DNA of 33,668 bases, taken from a virus. The number at the start of each line of letters is the position of its first letter. Position 1 is the first letter of the stretch. Made by a program: the position numbers and the translations under genes. Location: positions 1 through 33,668 of IMG/VR virus record IMGVR_UViG_3300030099_007653; one strand, 5' to 3'. This document shows positions 13,988 to 22,789 of this stretch, one piece after another. The notes under the pieces are model-generated. The model was not told where the DNA came from and ran no database searches. It saw nothing but the letters and a program-made list of their open reading frames with translations.

Positions 13988-14176
13988 ATGAGCGTTAAAA
14001 AACCTATGACACTAACCAGTGTTAAAGTAAAAACCGATTTATTTAATGATTTTAAAGTAGAGTGTGTAAGAAGAAAATTTTCGTTTCAAAAACTTGCAGA
14101 CCGTAGTCTCTTTTTGTATCTTACTGACGAAGATTTTAGAAAGAAAATTACTAATCAAACTAATTTAGAATTATAA
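13988..14176 (+). CDS. Ribbon-helix-helix-like small DNA-binding protein
   Basis: A 62-residue protein with a basic N-terminal strand region (LTSVKVKTDLFNDFKVECVR) followed by a helix (FSFQKLADRSLFLYL) and an acidic end. This strand-helix-helix plan resembles RHH (CopG/MetJ-type) proteins and the short 'SVKVDxELxxxFK' proteins common in T4-like phages of cyanobacteria. It probably binds DNA as a dimer. It is the first gene after an AT-rich gap and immediately precedes the glycan island, so it might regulate that operon. The function is inferred from pattern only. Confidence 0.65.
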   Translation: MSVKKPMTLTSVKVKTDLFNDFKVECVRRKFSFQKLADRSLFLYLTDEDFRKKITNQTNLEL

Positions 14177-14189
14177 AATAATAAATCTT

Positions 14190-15653
14190 ATGAATAAAAG
14201 TTTTAAACACCTTCCTAAGGACAAAAGGAAGAAAATAATGCTAGTATGTGATGATATTAGAGTTCATTCTGGTGTTGCCACAGTGGCAAAAGAAATAATA
14301 CTAGCAACAGCACATCATTTTAATTGGCTAAATATAGGTGGAGCAATAAAACATCCAGATGCAGGTAAATTATTTGATATAAGTAATGATGTAAATAATC
14401 ATGCTAATATTAATGATTCAGATGTTAGAGTTTTCTGTGTTGATCAATATGGTAATGAGCAAATATTAAGATCAGCTATAAAAGCTGAAAAACCAGATGC
14501 ACTTATGCTAATAACAGATCCTAGATATTTTGGGTATATATTTTCTATGGAAGCTGAGATTAGAAAACATTGTCCTATTACTTATTTAAATATTTGGGAT
14601 GATTATCCTGCTCCTCATTATAATAAGCCGTTTTATAGAGCATGTGATTTATTAATGGGTATCTCAAAACAAACAGTTAATATAAATAAATTAGTATTAG
14701 CTGATTGTGATAATAGTAAAAGAGTGTTTAAATATGTTCCTCATGGATTAAAAGCAGGAACAGATATCGAATCCTACTACCCAATTCCTGAGGATTCAGA
14801 TACACATAAGCAAATGTTGGCTTTTAGAAAACAAATATTCCATAATCAAGAAGTGGATTTTGTTATGTTTTTCAATTCAAGAAATATTCGTAGAAAACAA
14901 ATTCCAGATGCTATGATAGCATTTAGAGCGTTTTTAGATACTTTACCTAAGGATAAAGCTCAAAAATGTAGATTTTTACTTCATACTGAAATTGTTTCAG
15001 ATGCTGGAACAGATTTAGAGGCAATAAGAGAGTATTTATTTGAAGAAGATTATCCAAATGTTGTAATATTTTCAATAGCTAAATTATCAAGACAACAACT
15101 GAATTTCTTATATAATATAGCTGATGTACAAATATTATTAACATCTAATGAAGGATGGGGATTAACAATAACAGAAGCAATGTTAGCTGGAACTCCTATT
15201 ATTGCTAATGTAACTGGTGGTATGCAAGATCAAATGAGGTTTGTAGATGAAAACGGAGAATGGTTTACACCTAGCCCTGAAGTTCCTTCTAACCATAGAG
15301 GTACCTATAAAGAACATGGTGAATGGGTATTTCCAGTTTATCCAACAAGTAGATCAATTCAAGGTTCACCTCCAACACCTTATATCTATGATGATAGAGC
15401 AAAATGGGAGGATGCATTTGAAAGAATTAAAGAATGTTATGATCTAGGTAGAACTAAATTAAAAGAAAGAGGTAAAAAAGGTAGAGAATGGTGTTTATCT
15501 GAAGAAGCCGGTTTTACAGCTAAATATCAAGGACAGAGAGTAATGGAAGCATTTGATGAGTTATTTAAGGTTTGGGAACCAAGAAACACTTATGACATTG
15601 TCAATGCAACAGAATATAAAGGTAAGTTTTTAAATCATAAATTATTATACTAA
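14190..15653 (+). CDS. Glycosyltransferase family 4-like (GT-B fold)
   Basis: The 487-residue protein opens KKIMLVCDDIRVHSGVATVA, a typical GT4 N-terminal domain with a glycine-rich acceptor loop. The C-terminal donor-binding signature SNEGWGLTITEAMLAGTPII lies at about residues 318-338 (E-x7-E pattern), followed by a TGGMQDQM loop. It would transfer a sugar from a nucleotide donor. After this there is an extra segment (about 350-405) with Pro- and Tyr-rich sequence, perhaps for acceptor or membrane contact. It starts the 8.5-kb glycan island. The stop shares one base with the next start (TAATG). Donor and acceptor are not readable from sequence. Confidence 0.9.
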   Translation: MNKSFKHLPKDKRKKIMLVCDDIRVHSGVATVAKEIILATAHHFNWLNIGGAIKHPDAGKLFDISNDVNNHANINDSDVRVFCVDQYGNEQILRSAIKAEKPDALMLITDPRYFGYIFSMEAEIRKHCPITYLNIWDDYPAPHYNKPFYRACDLLMGISKQTVNINKLVLADCDNSKRVFKYVPHGLKAGTDIESYYPIPEDSDTHKQMLAFRKQIFHNQEVDFVMFFNSRNIRRKQIPDAMIAFRAFLDTLPKDKAQKCRFLLHTEIVSDAGTDLEAIREYLFEEDYPNVVIFSIAKLSRQQLNFLYNIADVQILLTSNEGWGLTITEAMLAGTPIIANVTGGMQDQMRFVDENGEWFTPSPEVPSNHRGTYKEHGEWVFPVYPTSRSIQGSPPTPYIYDDRAKWEDAFERIKECYDLGRTKLKERGKKGREWCLSEEAGFTAKYQGQRVMEAFDELFKVWEPRNTYDIVNATEYKGKFLNHKLLY

Positions 15654-16954
15654 TGAATAAACCAGAATTTGTAATTAGTTCACCATTTGACACTTATAGT
15701 GGTTATGGGGCAAGAGCAAGGGATTTAATTAAAGCAATAATTAAATTAGACAAATATAATGTTAAACTAATACCACAAATGTGGGGTAATACAGCTTGGG
15801 GTTTTTGTGATGATCATCCTGAATGGAAATATTTACTAAAACATAAAATTGATGGTTTACAACAAGGTCAAAAACCACAAATATGGATGCAAGTAACTAT
15901 TCCAAGTGAATTTTCACCTGTAGGAGAGTATAATATTGGAGCAACAGCTGGAATTGAAAGTACTCAGTGTGATCCTAGTTGGATTGAAGGTTTAAATAGA
16001 ATGGATATGAATTGGGTGTCTTCTAAACACGCAAAACAAGTATTTGAATCTAATAGATTTGAACAACGTAACCAACATAATAATGTTTTAGTTAAAACTA
16101 TTTTTAATCAAAAACCTATTCATGTAGTATTTGAAGGTGCTGATATAGATACTTATAAACATTTACCTAAAGTAGATTTTGATTTGTCATCTGTAAAAGA
16201 ATCATTTAATTATCTATTTGTAGGTCATTGGATGCAAGGTGAAATAGGACATGATAGAAAAAATGTAGCATTAATGATTAAGGAATTTTATGAAACATTT
16301 AAAGGTAAGAAAAATGCACCTGGATTAATACTAAAATGTTCTATAGGTAAGGATAGCTATATGAGTGAAGATGCGGTATTAAATAAAATTAATAAAATTA
16401 AAAAAACAATTAATAGTGATAATTTACCAAACGTTTATTTAATTACAGGCGAATTAAGTAATTCACAATTAAATGAATTATATAATCATCCTAAAGTAAA
16501 AGCTATGATATCACTTACTAAAGGTGAAGGATTTGGTAGACCATTATTAGAATTTAGTTTAAGTAAAAAACCAATTATATGTTCTGGATGGTCAGGTCAA
16601 TTAGATTTTCTAAATCCAGCTTACACAGCTTTAATTCCAGGTGAACTTGAAAAGGTTCATAAATCAGCTGCTAATAATTGGTTAAAAGAAGAAGCACAAT
16701 GGTTTAAACCTAGTTTAAGTCATGCTAAAAAATTCATGAAAGAATTTTATACAAATTATAAAAAATGGGCTGTTAAAGGTAAACAACAAGGTCATTATGT
16801 AAAAACAACCTTTACATTAGATAAAATGGGTGAATTAATTAATAATATTTTAACACATAATTTACCTCAATTTGAATCTAAACCTCAACAAGCTCAGTTT
16901 ACAATGCCTGAAAATATAAATACACAGGCAGTAAATTTACCTAAAATTAATTAA
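15653..16954 (+). CDS. Glycosyltransferase family 4-like (GT-B fold), second copy
   Basis: The 433-residue protein begins EFVISSPFDTYSGYGARARD, a GT-B entry loop. The donor-site signature is TKGEGFGRPLLEFSLSKKP at about 289-307, again the E-x7-E pattern. It differs enough from the first enzyme that it is not a recent duplicate. Its tail (about 405-433) is Gln- and Pro-rich and low in structure. A one-base gap separates it from the next gene. It most likely acts with the GT at 14190 and the GT2 enzymes to build a short glycan; acceptor unknown. Confidence 0.85.
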   Translation: MNKPEFVISSPFDTYSGYGARARDLIKAIIKLDKYNVKLIPQMWGNTAWGFCDDHPEWKYLLKHKIDGLQQGQKPQIWMQVTIPSEFSPVGEYNIGATAGIESTQCDPSWIEGLNRMDMNWVSSKHAKQVFESNRFEQRNQHNNVLVKTIFNQKPIHVVFEGADIDTYKHLPKVDFDLSSVKESFNYLFVGHWMQGEIGHDRKNVALMIKEFYETFKGKKNAPGLILKCSIGKDSYMSEDAVLNKINKIKKTINSDNLPNVYLITGELSNSQLNELYNHPKVKAMISLTKGEGFGRPLLEFSLSKKPIICSGWSGQLDFLNPAYTALIPGELEKVHKSAANNWLKEEAQWFKPSLSHAKKFMKEFYTNYKKWAVKGKQQGHYVKTTFTLDKMGELINNILTHNLPQFESKPQQAQFTMPENINTQAVNLPKIN

Positions 16955-16955
16955 T

Positions 16956-17429
16956 ATGCAATACGATCAAATAATAGACTGCCCTAAATCAGGAGGAGAC
17001 TTATGTTATAAAGTTGAAGTAAATAATAATGTAACAAATTATTTAAGTTTATCTTGTGGTTTTTGGACTAATAGTTTAATGAAAGAAGGTGAGGAATTCT
17101 TTGAAGCTCAAATGAGTGAATTACCTGAATTATATAAAGATATTTTATGGAAAGACCCAGAAACAGAATTAGTTTGGCTACCTAATACAATTAACCTACC
17201 AGAAGTAGGAATGGTATTTGCTGATGGATCTGGAGCTGATAATTGGAGATGGGCTGCAGTTAAATCAGTTGCCATTGAAAATGAAGAAGATAAAAAAGTT
17301 GAAAATCAAAAATATAGAATGGATATGTCTACAATTCAACATTTTAGTGAAAGAGATTATATGGAGGCGTTATCATATTTAAATATTTTACCTAATCCTC
17401 AACCTGTTAATACAAACCCAAGTAAATAG
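16956..17429 (+). CDS. Conserved hypothetical protein in glycan island
   Basis: A 157-residue protein opening with IIDCPKSGGDLCYK, then NYLSLSCGFWTNSLM, followed by an acidic middle (WKDPETELVWLPNTINLPEVGMVF) and DNWRWAAVKSVAI. The CxxxGGDxCYK and SLSCGFWTNS stretches are distinctive and look like a conserved marine phage family with no known activity. Three Cys (at about 9, 17 and 34) could bind metal, but the spacing fits no standard finger. It sits between glycosyltransferases and its TAG shares a base with the next GTG start, so it is part of the island operon. Confidence 0.7.
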   Translation: MQYDQIIDCPKSGGDLCYKVEVNNNVTNYLSLSCGFWTNSLMKEGEEFFEAQMSELPELYKDILWKDPETELVWLPNTINLPEVGMVFADGSGADNWRWAAVKSVAIENEEDKKVENQKYRMDMSTIQHFSERDYMEALSYLNILPNPQPVNTNPSK

Positions 17430-18052
17430 TGAAAGTAAGTTATGCCATAACAGTTTGTAATGAGTTAGATGAAATAACTAAGTTACTTAATTTTTTATTG
17501 AAATATAAAGATGAAAATGATGAAATAGTTATTTTATTTGATAAAAAGAATGGCACACCTGAAGTATGGAATGTATTATCAGAATTAAGAGGTGAACCCA
17601 ATATTAAATATAAAGCTAAAACATTTAAAAACCATTTTGCTGATTGGAAAAATTACCTAACTACTTTATGTAGTGGAGAATGGATATTTCAAATAGATGC
17701 AGATGAAATTCCAAATCAATGGTTAATTGAAAATTTACATAAAATTATTGATTCAAATGAAAAGATAGATGTTATGTTAGTACCTAGAGTTAATACGGTT
17801 CAGGGTTTAACTCAGGAACATATTGAAAAATGGGGATGGAGAGTAGATGAAAATGATTGGGTTAATTGGCCTGATTATCAGTGGAGACTTTGGAGAAATG
17901 TTCCTGAAGTAAAATGGGTAAATAAAGTACATGAAAAACTAAGTGGGTTTAATCATTATGCTACATTACCAATGTCAGAATCATTTGCTTTATATCATCC
18001 CAAAGGAATTAAAAGACAAGAACAACAAAACGATTATTACGATACCTTATGA
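17429..18052 (+). CDS. Glycosyltransferase family 2-like
   Basis: A 207-residue GT-A protein. The N-terminal MKVSYAITVCNELDEITKLL and the DEIVILFDKK strand are typical GT2. The metal-binding motif is QIDADEIP (88-95, DxD-type). The C-terminal part has WRLWRNVPEVKWVNKVHEKL, the region common to GT2 enzymes acting on surface glycans. It starts with GTG overlapping the previous stop by one base; no nearer ATG gives the family opening. The stop overlaps the methyltransferase-glycosyltransferase fusion as ATGA. Donor and acceptor are unknown. Confidence 0.85.
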   Translation: MKVSYAITVCNELDEITKLLNFLLKYKDENDEIVILFDKKNGTPEVWNVLSELRGEPNIKYKAKTFKNHFADWKNYLTTLCSGEWIFQIDADEIPNQWLIENLHKIIDSNEKIDVMLVPRVNTVQGLTQEHIEKWGWRVDENDWVNWPDYQWRLWRNVPEVKWVNKVHEKLSGFNHYATLPMSESFALYHPKGIKRQEQQNDYYDTL

Positions 18053-19530
18053 AATTATTAGAAACATTAAGAACGGAACAGGCATTTAACTTAAAAATAG
18101 TTCAACAATTAGAAAAAGAATTTGGTGATGTAGATCAATTACAAGAAGAGTATAATGAATTTTGGGATAATGGCTATTTTGAACAAGTAAAAACTCAATC
18201 GTCAGGTGGAAATGGAAGTTGGGCTGGTGCTGGAGCAGTAGATTATAATGAAGGTAAAGTTATTTATTTATATATTAGAACTAGAAAACCTAAAAACGTA
18301 TTAGAAATTGGTTTTGCAAGTGGATGTTCAACATCAATCATAGCTAAAGCATTAGAAATGAATGGTGAAGGTAAAGTATACACTGTTGATGTTAAAGAAA
18401 ATCCAGGACAAGGACATGAAGATCCTGATACTGTATGGAGAATAGATTACTTTAATGAATATGTTGATAAAGGAATTATTGTACCTACATATCCTAAAGA
18501 TGCATTAGAATATTTAAATGAGTTTGATAGTAAAATTAATATTGATTTAACATTTACTGATGGTAGTCATGAAAGAGAATTTACATTCCCAGTAGCTAAT
18601 AAATTAAGGGAAATGTATCCTAATGCTTTACATTTATATCATGAATGGTCTTTTTCACCTAAATCATTATCTACAGCTAAAAGTTATATTTCATTAGTTG
18701 AAAATTTAAAACACCAAACATTTACTGAACGTGAAGCATTTGAAAAATATTTTGAATATGAGAATTATGAGCATTATGGTTTCTTTGGTAGTTGTGGTTT
18801 AGGTGTTGTTAAACCTAGAGATACTAAAGGTGCTGTAAAAGTATATTACAGGCTATCTAATTTTGAAGCAGGTATATCTAAAAAGAAAATTCCAAACGCT
18901 ACAAAACAGCATTGTTTAGAAAATTGTATTAAAGAATTTGGTTTAGAAAATATAACAGTTATAGGTGATACTTTAAATGATGAAACTAAACAATTTGTTT
19001 TAGATAAAAAATTAAGACTAATTGAAGTAGAAAACGGTACTGGAGCAGGTACGTTTAGAGATGCTTTAGAATTAGCAGTAGAAGAAAATAATACTGGTGA
19101 GATAGTTTATTTATTAGAAGATGATTTCTTACATAAACCAAATTCGGCACAATTAATAAAAGAAGGTGTTCAGTTAACACCACTATATGTTACATTATAT
19201 GATCACCCAGATAAGTATCTTAATGCTAATGAAGGAGGTAATCCTCAAATTGAACAAAATGGTGAAGTTACTAGGTTAATTAAAACAGATTCCGTACATT
19301 GGAAATTGACTAATAGCACAGTTATGAGTTTTGCTTGTACCGTTGAAAGATTAGTAGATGATCATTTATTATTATTAAAATACTCTAGTAATAGTATAAC
19401 TGATTCATACGGTTTATTTAGTGAATTAGTTAAAACAAAACAAGTAAGTGTATTAAGTAGTGTACCAGGTTATTCAACACATTGTGAATCTGCTTGGTTA
19501 TCACCACTAACAAATTGGAACAAAATATGA
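18049..19530 (+). CDS. Methyltransferase-glycosyltransferase fusion protein
   Basis: The 493-residue protein has two domains. Residues about 40-255 form a class I SAM-dependent methyltransferase: motif I LEIGFASGCST (85-95), VYTVDV (110-115), and DLTFTDGSHE (166-175), the Methyltransf_24-type pattern. Residues about 262-485 look like a GT-A-type glycosyltransferase: YYRLSNF opening, RDALELAVE, YLLEDDF (354-360, DxD-like) and LYDHPDKY, followed by HWKLTNSTVMSFA. This second part is a family often seen in marine phages and bacteria. One protein could both add and methylate a sugar. The start is the ATGA overlap with the previous gene. No frame break or stop lies between the domains. Confidence 0.82.
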   Translation: MKLLETLRTEQAFNLKIVQQLEKEFGDVDQLQEEYNEFWDNGYFEQVKTQSSGGNGSWAGAGAVDYNEGKVIYLYIRTRKPKNVLEIGFASGCSTSIIAKALEMNGEGKVYTVDVKENPGQGHEDPDTVWRIDYFNEYVDKGIIVPTYPKDALEYLNEFDSKINIDLTFTDGSHEREFTFPVANKLREMYPNALHLYHEWSFSPKSLSTAKSYISLVENLKHQTFTEREAFEKYFEYENYEHYGFFGSCGLGVVKPRDTKGAVKVYYRLSNFEAGISKKKIPNATKQHCLENCIKEFGLENITVIGDTLNDETKQFVLDKKLRLIEVENGTGAGTFRDALELAVEENNTGEIVYLLEDDFLHKPNSAQLIKEGVQLTPLYVTLYDHPDKYLNANEGGNPQIEQNGEVTRLIKTDSVHWKLTNSTVMSFACTVERLVDDHLLLLKYSSNSITDSYGLFSELVKTKQVSVLSSVPGYSTHCESAWLSPLTNWNKI

Positions 19531-20327
19531 TAAGTTTAATTATACCAACATACAGAAATCCTGATTATTTACATTTATGTTTAAAATCAGCTGTTGAACA
19601 GCAAACAGATAAAAATGAGATTATTGTTGCTGTAGACGGATTTATGGAAGAATCCAGAGATGTTCTGGATGATTTTATTAATGATATTTCAATATTAGAT
19701 CTAGGTGAAAACCAGGGCATGCAAACAGCTCTTAATTTAGCTGTTATGAATGCTAATAATGAAAAAATATTTATTATAAATGATGATAATGTATTATGTA
19801 GTGGTTGGGATACAGCTATTCATAATAACCTTAAGGAAAATAGTGTTTTAACTTTAAACCAAATTGAACCTACAGGACCAGGTATATTTGATTTTCCAGT
19901 TAAAGACTTTGGACGCAACCCAGATGAATTCAAATATGATGAATTTATTGAATATGAAAAAACAATTAAAAAAGATTCTCTAACAATTGATGGTGGTATT
20001 TTTCCGTTTGCAATATATAAGAAAAACTATATGATTGTAGGTGGATTTGATACTATGTATAAATCACCCTTTATATGTGATTGGGATTTCTTCTTAAAAT
20101 TAGATCTAAATGGTAATGGGTTTACTAGAACACATGAAGCACATTTATACCATTTTGGTAGTTCAGCTACTAAAAATGGAAAAGAAGGTGAAAGATTTAA
20201 GGCAACAGAAGGACCAGCTGCTCAATTATTTATGTATAAATGGGGTATTGCACCACAATTATTTGAGAATTTATCACATAACCCTAAAAACGGACAAATA
20301 ATAAAAGGAATAAAATATGGAACATGA
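19527..20327 (+). CDS. Glycosyltransferase family 2-like
   Basis: The 266-residue protein starts MISLIIPTYRNPDYLHLCLK, the classic GT2 opening. The metal site is FIINDDNV (residues 82-89). A later GGFD...DWDFFLKLDLNG stretch corresponds to the GT2 acceptor and catalytic region. The ATG at 19527 sits in an ATGA overlap with the fusion gene; an in-frame TTG 33 bases upstream was rejected because it adds no family sequence. The final 11 bases overlap the methyltransferase at 20317. It likely adds a sugar to the same glycan as the neighbouring enzymes. Specificity cannot be read. Confidence 0.88.
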   Translation: MISLIIPTYRNPDYLHLCLKSAVEQQTDKNEIIVAVDGFMEESRDVLDDFINDISILDLGENQGMQTALNLAVMNANNEKIFIINDDNVLCSGWDTAIHNNLKENSVLTLNQIEPTGPGIFDFPVKDFGRNPDEFKYDEFIEYEKTIKKDSLTIDGGIFPFAIYKKNYMIVGGFDTMYKSPFICDWDFFLKLDLNGNGFTRTHEAHLYHFGSSATKNGKEGERFKATEGPAAQLFMYKWGIAPQLFENLSHNPKNGQIIKGIKYGT

Positions 20328-20898
20328 TATTAACGTTATAAATAACTTTTTAAGAGAGTTAAAATATACACCAAGACCTGTAGCAACAGGTGAATTATTG
20401 GTTGAATCCTATCAATCAGTAAAGGATATAGTTAGCAAAACAAAACCTAAAGGAATATTAGAATTAGGATTTACAAGAGGAACAAGTGCAGCAATGTGGG
20501 CTCATGCAGCTCCATCAGCTGAAATTATTAGTGTTGATAAATATTCTGATAAAATAGTTAAACAAAATTCAAGAAAAATTCAGGGAGCTATGAAAGGTGG
20601 TCGTTTTACTTTTATTAAAATACACCATGATGGTATTTTACATGAATATAGTAAAGCATGGACTAATAAATTTGATTTAATTTATATTGATGGTGATAAA
20701 GATCCAGCATCAATTAAAAGGGATTGTAGAATAGCTTTAGCTTTAAATCCTAAATTTATTGCTTTTGATGATTGTAATTATAAAGGTATTAAAGAAATAA
20801 TTGAAAAATATGTTAATATATATCAATTAACTAAAATTAAAAGATATCATACTAGTAATGGTATTTTATTAACAGCAAATCCACATTATGAAGGATAA
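20317..20898 (+). CDS. Class I SAM-dependent methyltransferase
   Basis: A 193-residue methyltransferase of the Methyltransf_24 type. Motif I is LELGFTRGTS (48-57), the acidic strand end is IISVDKY (70-76) and DLIYIDGDKD (120-129) is the characteristic post-II motif. The AFDDCNYKGIKE stretch fits the catalytic or metal-binding region of such sugar or small-molecule O-methyltransferases. It overlaps both neighbours by 11 bases, so it is embedded in the operon. It may methylate a sugar made by the island enzymes. The domain in the 18049 gene is a related but separate methyltransferase. Confidence 0.87.
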   Translation: MEHDINVINNFLRELKYTPRPVATGELLVESYQSVKDIVSKTKPKGILELGFTRGTSAAMWAHAAPSAEIISVDKYSDKIVKQNSRKIQGAMKGGRFTFIKIHHDGILHEYSKAWTNKFDLIYIDGDKDPASIKRDCRIALALNPKFIAFDDCNYKGIKEIIEKYVNIYQLTKIKRYHTSNGILLTANPHYEG

Positions 20899-21886
20899 AA
20901 ATGTACTAATTACAGGAGTAGCTGGGTTACTAGGTAGTAGACTAGCAGATTGGATTATAGACAATACAGATTACAATGTAGTTGGTATTGATGATTTAAG
21001 TGGTGGTTATGTAGAAAATGTTCATAATGATGTTAAGTTATATACAAATAATTTAGCAACGGATGATATTGCACATATATTTGATTTACATGATATTGAA
21101 TATGTATTTCATTTTGCTGCTTATGCTGCTGAAGGATTATCACCTTTTATACGTACCTTTAATTATGATAACAACTTAAAATCAACAGCCCGTATAGTTA
21201 ATGAATGTATAAAGGCTGATGTTAAAAGATTGGTATTTACGTCTACACTAGCTGTTTATGGTCATGGTGATGGAGGTATATTTGATGAAAATCAACAACA
21301 AGCACCAATTGATCCATATGGAGTAGCAAAATATGCTTGTGAAATGGATATTCAAATTGCTAATGAACAACATGGACTAGATTATTGTATAATCAGACCT
21401 CATAATGTTTATGGTGTTAAACAAAATATTTGGGATAAGTATAGAAACGTACTTGGTATTTGGATGTATCAATATTTAAAATGTCAACCACTAACTATAT
21501 TTGGAGATGGTTTACAAACAAGAGCATTTAGTTTTATAGATGATTCATTAGAGCCATTATGGAATGCAGCTGTTAGACCAGAAGCAAGTAAAGAAATAAT
21601 TAATTTAGGTGGTATTAAAGAATATTCAATATTAGATGCTGCTAATACTTTAGTTGATGTTTTAGGTGGTAATATTCATATTGAGTATCTTGAAGCTAGA
21701 CATGAAGTAAAACATGCTATCCCTACATGGCAAAAATCAATTGATATATTAGGTTTTGAACATAAAACTGATTTAGAAGAAGGTCTAGGTAAAATGTGGG
21801 ATTGGGTAAAACACCAACCTATGAGAAATCAATTTGTATGGCCTAAGTATGAATTAGATAAAGGAATTTACAGTTTTTGGCAATAA
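20888..21886 (+). CDS. NAD-dependent sugar epimerase/dehydratase (extended SDR)
   Basis: The 332-residue protein is an extended short-chain dehydrogenase. The NAD-binding TGVAGLLG is at 9-16, FTSTLAVYG at 117-125 supplies the catalytic Ser/Thr region, and YGVAK (144-148) is the YxxxK catalytic pair. A nucleotide-sugar-binding C-terminal half (IRPHNVYGVKQ, FIDD, NLGG) follows. It resembles UDP-glucose 4-epimerases and related UDP-sugar epimerases. With the dehydrogenase at 21899 it could supply modified UDP-sugars to the glycosyltransferases of this island. The start overlaps the upstream gene by 11 bases. The exact sugar is unknown. Confidence 0.9.
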   Translation: MKDKNVLITGVAGLLGSRLADWIIDNTDYNVVGIDDLSGGYVENVHNDVKLYTNNLATDDIAHIFDLHDIEYVFHFAAYAAEGLSPFIRTFNYDNNLKSTARIVNECIKADVKRLVFTSTLAVYGHGDGGIFDENQQQAPIDPYGVAKYACEMDIQIANEQHGLDYCIIRPHNVYGVKQNIWDKYRNVLGIWMYQYLKCQPLTIFGDGLQTRAFSFIDDSLEPLWNAAVRPEASKEIINLGGIKEYSILDAANTLVDVLGGNIHIEYLEARHEVKHAIPTWQKSIDILGFEHKTDLEEGLGKMWDWVKHQPMRNQFVWPKYELDKGIYSFWQ

Positions 21887-21898
21887 AATAATAAATTT

Positions 21899-22717
21899 AT
21901 GAAATTAGGAATAATAGGACAAGGTTTTGTTGGTAATGCAGTTTACCAAAAATTTAAAAATTATTATAAAGTATTAACATATGATATACAGGCTATGCTT
22001 TGTAATGCTTCTATGGAAGAAGTATGCCAGTGTGATCATATATTTATTTGTTTACCTACTCCAATGGATAAAGAAGGTAAATGTCATATAGGAATAGTTG
22101 AGGAAGCTTTAGCGTTTGTAGATAAACATAGTAAAGCTAAAACGGCTATAATTAAATCTACTATAGTACCTGGTACAACTAAAGATTGGAATAAAAAATT
22201 CAATATTGATATTGTATTTAACCCTGAGTTTTTAACTGAAGCTAATGCAGTTGATGATTATGAAAACCAAACCAGAATTATATTAGGTGGGCCTAGAAAA
22301 GCTACTACTAAGTTAAAACCAATATTTTCTAAAGTGTTTCCTAAAGCATCAATTATAAAAACGGATTCAACTTATGCTGAAATGGTTAAATATGTTACTA
22401 ATGCTTTTTTAGCTACTAAAGTATCATTTGCAAATGAAATGTATCAAATATGTGAGGGATTAGATGTTGATTATGATAAAGTAATTGAGTATGCTTGCTA
22501 TGATGAAAGGTTAGGTAAATCACATTGGGCAGTACCAGGTCCAGATGGTAATTTTGGTTACGGTGGTCATTGTTTCCCTAAAGATATTAAAGCATTGATT
22601 AATGTAGCTAAAGATTTAAATGTTGTTCCTGAAATACTAACAGCTACAGATAGTAAAAACTTCCATGTTAGAGATGATAGAGATTGGGAGAATATGAAGG
22701 GCAGAGCAATTATATAG
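21899..22717 (+). CDS. UDP-glucose/GDP-mannose dehydrogenase-like, short form
   Basis: The 272-residue protein has the UDP-sugar 6-dehydrogenase N-terminal and central domains: GQGFVG (7-12) for NAD, STIVPGT (87-93), NPEFLTE (108-114), TNAFLATKVSFANE (167-180) and the catalytic C225 in GGHCFPKD (222-229). The usual C-terminal UDP-binding domain (the family is normally 390-450 residues) is absent; the protein ends shortly after the catalytic region. It may be a phage-specific short form acting on a different sugar or pairing with another protein. No frame break is seen after the stop, and the next bases form a promoter region. It closes the glycan island. Confidence 0.87.
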   Translation: MKLGIIGQGFVGNAVYQKFKNYYKVLTYDIQAMLCNASMEEVCQCDHIFICLPTPMDKEGKCHIGIVEEALAFVDKHSKAKTAIIKSTIVPGTTKDWNKKFNIDIVFNPEFLTEANAVDDYENQTRIILGGPRKATTKLKPIFSKVFPKASIIKTDSTYAEMVKYVTNAFLATKVSFANEMYQICEGLDVDYDKVIEYACYDERLGKSHWAVPGPDGNFGYGGHCFPKDIKALINVAKDLNVVPEILTATDSKNFHVRDDRDWENMKGRAII

Positions 22718-22720
22718 ATT

Positions 22721-22751
22721 CCCGCAAGAAAATTTGGCTCCCGTAGGAAAA
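22721..22751 (+). repeat. Imperfect direct repeat CCCGYARGAAAA, 19 bases apart
   Basis: CCCGCAAGAAAA (22721-22732) and CCCGTAGGAAAA (22740-22751) match at 10 of 12 positions and start 19 bases apart, nearly two helical turns. They flank the TTGG of the next promoter. This could be a two-site operator. It is the most GC-rich part of this gap. Confidence 0.5.
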
Positions 22752-22762
22752 GTTCGTATATT
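22734..22762 (+). promoter_or_regulatory. Promoter-like TTGG-N19-TATATT
   Basis: TTGG (22734-22737), exactly 19 bases, TATATT (22757-22762), then TACAAGG. TCG precedes TATATT as in the other sites. The next ATG is at 22790. It marks a fresh transcription start after the glycan island and overlaps the direct repeats, so it may be regulated. Confidence 0.6.
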
Positions 22763-22789
22763 TACAAGGAACTTAAAAAATTAAAGGTT

